Of a stretch of DNA of 64,000 nucleotides, positions 57,936 through 64,000 are shown piece after piece (the stretch's first letter is position 1; the number at the start of each line of letters is the position of its first letter). The translations under genes were made by a program, and so were the position numbers. The notes below the pieces were generated by a model that saw only the letters and a program-made list of their open reading frames with translations, did no database searches and was not told the DNA's origin. Source of the stretch: Portunus trituberculatus. Lineage: Eukaryota > Arthropoda > Malacostraca > Decapoda > Portunidae. The stretch is taken from positions 2,246,211 through 2,310,210 of the forward strand of contig NC_059303.1 in assembly GCF_017591435.1 (NCBI RefSeq), written 5' to 3'.

Positions 57936-59957
57936 CTGCAGTTGTCAACTTCACTTATCACTTGCCTGCCATAATTGTCGCCACCTGCAGGCTGCCGCGA
58001 CAGGAGCTTGGCCGGTGTGAGCCTCGCACCGCACACCAATCAGTGTGGCGATGAGATGCGCTGACATTGGGCACTACTGACAGCGACGCCATGTCTTGTC
58101 AGCTGGCGTAGTTCTGGCACATTAATGAGCCTTCCGCGCGTTGTAGGATAGGCCGTGGGCTCCATTCCCTCAGCAAGGTATGTGTTGGGCTGAGAGGTAT
58201 GGCTGCACCATCACCAATGCCTACATTTCTATGCTAATTCCGCCTTTAATTGGCAGACAATGCAGCTCATTTGACGGGCAGGCGTTTCTGATAAATCATC
58301 ACCAAGACTAATGAGGAGCTGCCGTCGTGGTCACACACAGAGGCTACAATCTGGACAGTCTCGCCCACACATCCGGATCTGCTCGCCTTATTTTGTAATG
58401 ATGGTTTCTTATTCCTTGTAAATTAAGCCTTGGTGCAAATTTTAATGGAGGGTTTGTGGGATGGTGAGGATTAAATGTCAACTCACCTGTCTTCGATAGT
58501 GTGACAGCAATGTGTGATGGGCCTCGATGAGGAGGTGGTGGAGAAGGGCGTTCCACCGGGATCCTGCTCCATGACTGTTTAGCATCCCTCTTAGCCAGTG
58601 GTTCTCAACAGGTGGTATTCCTGCTGCGGCTCTGCGTGCTAATATGGCCGGAAAACACACTGAAGTCACACAGATGCGGCAGTTGCTTAGACAAATACAG
58701 GCGCTGCAATCCCTTACCGTGCGGTGTTGTTGGGCGCAGGTGTTCAAAAAGGCGCGGCAGAAACAGGCAATCCTCAAAGAGCCTCACCGCCCTCCATGAC
58801 CTCCAGTTTTGTCCTCTATATGCGCAGTTTCTTTGTCGGCTAAAGACTTTTGTTTCTTTACAATGTTTCCATAAAGATAAAGAATAAAAGTATTTATCGT
58901 AAAGTACTCACGCTTACGACCCCTGGCGCGGGACACGGGCGGCGTCCTCGGCGGGAGGGTTTATTGCTCTCAAGTGTCTCGTTGCGGCCGAGCGTGTGAA
59001 GACTGGCAGGCGGCACGAGCACTGACAAAAAAAATTTAGTTTTATTCTCCACTTACTGAAGTTGTTTCATGACTTCTGTGCATTAAGGTTTTATGGGGTC
59101 CCGGCGCTGGGAAATAAGAATGTTCCTTAACTACGCACGCACTCACGCACGCGACCGGTTTTATAATTATTATATCAAACTGTCTGTGGTTAAAGGGAGT
59201 GACACATGGAAGCATCGCAGCACGGTGGTGACGTGAGGCCACAGCATCCCGCGCCCCCCGTGAACTGTCGCCTGGATCACTGGCAACACCCACAGAAGTG
59301 CAGAACTCACCGCCCCGCTCAGCTCTAACACTGGCGACAGTTTGCATGAATAACATCAATTCTGGTCATGGGGGGAAGAAAACCAGGCTGGGGAAACAAA
59401 CAGCAGCGCGGTGGTTGTCTGAGGGCAGAGTGTGTGTGGCACCGCAGAGATTCACCTGTCACTGTAACCACAGCCAGCAGCCAGCCGTGGATATCAAATC
59501 TTCCTTGAAAATTACTACCCTTACCCAGAGAGAAAGAGGGAGAGGTGAAATCCCTAGTCTTTTCCATACATCATAGGACGCTTCGTGGTGTGTTGAATAT
59601 CGCTGACTAAAGAGACACATGAACTTGTGCCGCCTCTCCCCGCTCCCAGCCTTAGGTAAATCTCCGTAAAAGTACACAACAATGGGTGGCAGATGGTGTC
59701 GTGCAGTGCCATTGTGTGAGTCGTGCGGCACTGTAGGCTGCGGGAGGTGCTTGGTCAGGACGAGGACACTACAATGTATCAATTTGTTATAGACACCGCT
59801 AGTATGCACTATTGGAGGCAACCGGCTGTGTATAGTTTAGTATAGTAGTAGTAGTAGTAGTTCTCGTTGTGATGGTGATTGCAATAGTAGTAATGGAAAT
59901 GGGGGGATAATGATATTTATGGTGAGAGTGACGGTGGTAGTAGTGGTGAATGTTTGT

Positions 59958-59959
<2 letters not shown>
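57936..59959. other. CpG-rich region without a supported gene
   Basis: High GC with many CpGs around 58,900-59,300. At 58,100-58,330 there are several homeodomain-type TAAT/ATTA cores (ACATTAATGAG, CTTTAATTGG, ACTAATGAGG). A hAT-like end CAGTGGTTCTCAAC occurs at 58,595 without a partner. A (TAG)n run at about 59,840-59,861. Frames of 60-120 codons exist but none has a domain. Possibly regulatory or upstream sequence of a gene to the right. Confidence 0.4.

Positions 59960-60035
<76 letters not shown>
59960..60035. repeat. (CT)n microsatellite
   Basis: About 75 bp of pure CT. Confidence 0.97.
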
Positions 60036-60037
<2 letters not shown>

Positions 60038-60869
60038 GTTTACGTAAAACTAATATTCTTCCAAATATCTTCACATCTGTCTTAGATAAGAATGGAATGA
60101 CTATTCATTTAAATATCGCGCCAACATCAGTCACGGAGTCTCCGTCCAACACTGTTCCTCCTCTTCCTCTTCATACTAACGACATATTTATCCACGTGTA
60201 CCTTAAGTTATTTTTTCCACCACATTATATGCTGCTTGTATATCACCATGAATAATGTGAACTTTTCTCCCACCTATAGCAGAATAATGACTATGATAAT
60301 AAGTTGCGGTGCAGTGTCCTTCCACGGTATCGTATTACCTCCCATCTTTTCTCTCACTCCTTATTACAACCATGTTCTCATTCTGCCTCTCCCATTCCTT
60401 TAGTGCCTCCTGTGTTCATTCCCTCCCCATCCCTTTCACATCCAGTTTTAACCAAAAGGATCTATATTTCATACTCTACATATGTACATGAAGGGAAAGT
60501 TGTAGTGCTCAAAGGTCAGATTTAAGCCTTACGAATACTTTGAAGTCCCCTTACCCTGTTGGGAAAAGGGAAGGCCGGGCGTCCTTACCTGCTCGTTTAA
60601 TTGACTTCTCGCAGCGTGGGACAAAACGAGTTGGGGTTAATCGCGGTGGCGGGCCGTTACGTGCGTCACAACGGAGGCTGCTGACGTAATGAATGACCTG
60701 GAAGATGCTGACAGCTCTTCGTGTCTGTCTGTTCGCTTTTCTTGTCCCTCCCATCCCTTTCCCTTTCATTTATTTTGATTTTTTTCTCCTATGACGTAGC
60801 GAACCTCTTCTCCGTCTTTTGTTCCCTCTCTTTTTATCAGATTTTTCTTCCCAAACTTTTTAGCCCTTT
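60036..60869. other. Unassigned sequence
   Basis: No gene recognised. A GC-rich stretch at about 60,550-60,720 with a TGACGTAA (CRE-like) at 60,682 stands out from its AT-rich surroundings. Confidence 0.35.
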
Positions 60870-60953
60870 TCCTCCTCCTCCTCCTCCTCCTCCTCCTCCT
60901 CCTCCTCCTCCTCCTCCTCCTCCCCTCCTCTTCCTCCTCCTCCTCCTCCTCCT
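60870..60953. repeat. (CTC)n trinucleotide repeat
   Basis: About 28 units with two CT/TTC interruptions. Poly-Pro or poly-Arg frames across it are artefacts. Confidence 0.95.
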
Positions 60954-61078
60954 TCCTTTTTTCCTGCCAGGTAAAGGTCACGTTAATAACGGACCTTTTA
61001 CCAGGCAAGAAGATTCTTGGTCCCTGTCTAGTGCTAAAATATTACATGCTGGAAAAAGAACACAGATTTATCACCAAT

Positions 61079-61079
<1 letters not shown>

Positions 61080-61151
<72 letters not shown>
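61080..61151. repeat. Compound (AC)n(AG)n microsatellite
   Basis: About 40 bp AC then about 31 bp AG. Confidence 0.96.
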
Positions 61152-61154
<3 letters not shown>

Positions 61155-61846
61155 GTGTACAATAACTACAGGGGAATAAATGCCATTTGACTACAATTAG
61201 AGGTATCCCGGGAATTTGTGAACATTAGCGCGGCATTAAGAGATACGCGGGAATTAGATACACAAAGCTTTTCCACGTGAAATTTTCTGTCCACATCCGG
61301 CGCTTGTGCTGAGGCACGGCGATGGTCTCTTCCCGGTGCTGCGTGGTGCTGGGAGGTGCTGGTGTTGCTGCAGGTCAGCTCACGGAAGGAAATATAGTAA
61401 TTATTAGATGAAAAGTATATTTGAAGCTTAATTCGTAAACTATATTGACAGAGTTCAGTTAATGTGTTTTTACCCGAAAGAATGTTAATTGACTTACTTT
61501 TGTAGAATGACTAATTAATGTTCATGATTTGTTATTTGCTTATTTTGCCATAATGAATTATTGAGGCAGACACAGCAGAAAATCGGATAACTAAACAATA
61601 GGTGACTAACAAACAATATTTTTCTTTTACATTCTGCTATCACCAGCGATCTGAGGGAAGTGACACCTACTGACTGATTGAGGAACAGCAATCAAATGTA
61701 ACAAAGCCTCTAACGACCGGCACGCCAGCCATTGATTCACTCACACAAGGGCTGTCGGCACCCAAGGCTACGAGGTACTTGGTCTGTCCCTTGACGACAC
61801 TGGTTGCATTAGATCCCGGAAGTGCCTAGACGACCAGTCAAAAGAG

Positions 61847-61848
<2 letters not shown>
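61152..61848. other. Unassigned sequence
   Basis: No gene or repeat recognised. Confidence 0.35.

Positions 61849-61915
<67 letters not shown>
61849..61915. repeat. (GA)n microsatellite
   Basis: About 66 bp of pure GA. Confidence 0.97.
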
Positions 61916-61918
<3 letters not shown>

Positions 61919-63375
61919 TTTTTTCAGGCTGTCTCACTGAGCGTTCACCTCCTCATGGAGTTTTATGCTGTAGACATGCTTTCATATGCACAATAATCTC
62001 GCTGCAGACAATTTTACTGTTCCGTCAGGCGTCGCTGCCATGGAAGTAGTGGTGTCTTTCCACAAATCGACAAAAAATATCATATGATGGTGGATGTTGA
62101 CAATTTAAAGGAATGATGAACCAATCAAGGCTTGCCTCGGGCAGGGAGATGGCGCAGATTGGGTGCACAATTTTTCAGCCGATGTTTTCTTCTTTTGCAT
62201 TACGGAAAGCAGTGTTGAAGCGGAGGCAGCGGTAGCGGGTGTGGGAGTTTATTTTATCAGAAAATCTGCCAGATTCCAGACAACAGGGTGGATGCTGACG
62301 GTAGCTGCTGCTTTTCTGAGAGGCATCCTGGTGCATACTGAATGTTCTCAGGGACGCTACGCCTGGTCTGGAAGACGCGCGGCGCCTCAGGCTCCTCCTC
62401 CGTGCCCTCCACTCCCTCGACTACGGAGGAAGAACTGGAGGAAATCGATTTCCCTTAAATTTCGCGCTGACCCGAGGCGCGGAGGCCACAACTTTTTGGT
62501 GCCGATTTTATTTCCTCGATTTCTGTGAGGAGGAAAAAAACAGTTCGTGTGTTCATTGGCCAGCCTGAGGCTTCCAACGGTAACTTTGTGAGCGACGGTC
62601 CGGATGATGACATAATAAGACACCTGAATGACACTGAAAGGCATTCTTGTTTGCGATTCTTTATTTATGAATTTCTTTGTATTAAGGACATAATTGATGA
62701 TTCATCTGACAGAGCTATTTGACATTGAATCATAACGTATACGAAATTTTTCCAGAAAGAGAGAGAGAGACAGAGAGAGAGAGGAGGATGAGAGGGAGGC
62801 ACTCTCTCCAGTGAGATGTTGAAGCATGTCTCCTTCAGTGCTCCCTCTTGAAGGCAGTGTCGCGGTGTTCAGGGACCCCAAGCCTCCCTCTCATTCCCTC
62901 GCGCAGTATTCACCTGACACATGTCCTCCTTGCATTACTCGGGAAGTCATCCCCACACATTCCAAATATCGTATTATCTCATCCATAAATTTCCTGAATT
63001 ATGGAGATAATCGCAATTTCGTGAATGTTTTCAGTGAAAACAGCACATCGGCAAGGACTCCGCGTATAGTTAGCAATGCAAACCAACGTGAGCACCCGCG
63101 TGTACAGTAACAACAAGTCCCTCGTCATTCCCAGTTTACCCAGCGTTCCCAGCGTCCCCGTGAAGACTGGCGGCCCGACACTCGGTCAACATCCTGCCGC
63201 CTGCAGCACCCACCACCCCTAGCAGCGCGCCTTAGGGAATGTCTCGGCAGCGGCTACTGACAGGACGCGAAGAGCAATTGAAGAGGCACCTCCCCAGTGT
63301 AGGAGCGATACATATAATAATTGAATCCAAGACTACACTTTTCATTTGATGCTCAGTCGAATATGAAGAAATTTC

Positions 63376-63379
<4 letters not shown>
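61916..63379. other. Unassigned CpG-containing sequence
   Basis: A GA-rich stretch at 62,757-62,795. Frame 62,163-62,528 (121 codons) has no domain. GC-rich, CpG-rich parts at 62,340-62,520 and 63,120-63,270. No gene supported. Confidence 0.35.

Positions 63380-63446
<67 letters not shown>
63380..63446. repeat. (GT)n microsatellite
   Basis: About 65 bp of pure GT. Confidence 0.96.
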
Positions 63447-63448
<2 letters not shown>

Positions 63449-64000
63449 TACATACGTGTTTTTTTTTCTAAGTAATAGTCGTACATCCTGAATCTCTTAC
63501 TGTAAGGGAAACGTCCAGCCATTGTCCTGATGCATTTCTCAGCAGGCGATGTGTCTTCAAAATGAAACTTTGAATAGAGGGTAATTTACTGTGCAATTAA
63601 AAGCTGTTCGTAGGCAAGAGGGAATGTAAGAGTTTTGTTTTATTGACGTTTTCTATGTTATTCCTGAGCAGGGGCGTCCCTTAATGGCCCTAACATTGCA
63701 GAGACGACTATTTAATCATGAAGTGTTGGGCAATCATTGCTTTAATGTTCTAGCTTGAGCTTCATGTTTAATACGTCCACATATCAACTTCACATCAACA
63801 CAAACACATTATTTGTCATCACCACCACCACATCTGTAAACAACAAACACAATATTACTTTTACCTATTTTCTTTTAATTTTGCCGGATAGTTTAATGGT
63901 AATTTTGGAATAAGAAGCGAGGCAGAGTCAACAATGTGTTTTATCCGCCGCGTCCTGAGGGCCGCGAGTGTCGAGCGTGAGGGGCGACTGTTTACTCATC
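63447..64000. other. Unassigned sequence to window end
   Basis: AT-rich, turning GC/CpG-rich in the last 60 bp (CCGCCGCGTCCTGAGGGCCG). No gene recognised. The rise in CpG could be the edge of a promoter or first exon outside the window. Confidence 0.35.

Noticed and set aside
58595..58608. hAT transposon end CAGTGGTTCTCAAC
   Set aside because: No inverted partner or 8-bp duplication found; could be chance.
60721..61179. 152-codon frame with poly-Pro
   Set aside because: Created by (CTC)n, (AC)n and (AG)n repeats.
62163..62528. 121-codon plus-strand frame
   Set aside because: No domain, splice context or codon bias that I can support.

Overview
This is a nuclear genomic window from an animal, most likely a decapod crustacean (crab, shrimp or crayfish). 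The evidence is spliced genes, very long (CT)n, (AT)n and (AC)n microsatellites, and a mixture of CR1/L2-like, Rex1-like and Jockey LINEs, DIRS elements, Ty3/gypsy elements, pogo/Tigger-type and piggyBac-type DNA elements and tRNA-derived SINEs. The species call is inference. There is no bacterial operon, CRISPR array or rRNA gene.

Region by region. 0.6-2.25 kb: a broken Rex1/CR1-like LINE on the minus strand. 2.8-8.6 kb: the only host gene I can support, the last seven exons of a plus-strand gene. Its reading phase closes at every junction. It encodes what looks like the end of a DOCK-family DHR2 domain followed by a serine/proline-rich, SH3-ligand-rich tail. Its introns carry a foldback MITE (4.64-5.25 kb) and a piggyBac-type element (6.82-7.76 kb) holding two giant (CT)n tracts. 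9.2-16.4 kb: short LINE ends, SINEs, pogo/Tigger relatives and foldback repeats. 16.4-24.4 kb: two near full-length LINEs (A, B) head to tail on the minus strand. A still has an uninterrupted ORF1. 24.6-27.35 kb: a decayed Jockey LINE. 28-32.2 kb: AT-rich sequence without a recognisable gene.

32.2-45.4 kb: a tRNA-derived SINE and a chain of related LINEs (C to G), all on the minus strand and nearly all joined through their (AC)n tails. 45.4-46.6 kb: gypsy integrase debris. 46.6-47.5 kb: a CR1 fragment with an octamer tail. 47.5-50.6 kb: a DIRS-type element with RT-RNase H and tyrosine recombinase and a terminal inverted repeat of about 89 bp. 50.6-51.8 kb: a second CR1 fragment. 52.0-52.7 kb: a near-perfect inverted pair of LINE 3' ends. 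53.06-56.63 kb: a Ty3/gypsy element whose two LTRs are in inverted orientation around an RT-RNase H core, running into a 500-N gap (56,629-57,128). 57.1-64 kb: CpG-richer, repeat-poor sequence with microsatellites and no gene I can support.

The unifying theme is insertion and rearrangement of retroelements at simple repeats. LINE and SINE tails end in (AC)n, later copies sit in those tails, and several inverted pairs (24.3, 52.0-52.7, 53-56.6 kb) could fold as hairpins. Apart from the host gene, almost everything recognisable is mobile-element sequence, most of it inactivated by frameshifts and truncations.
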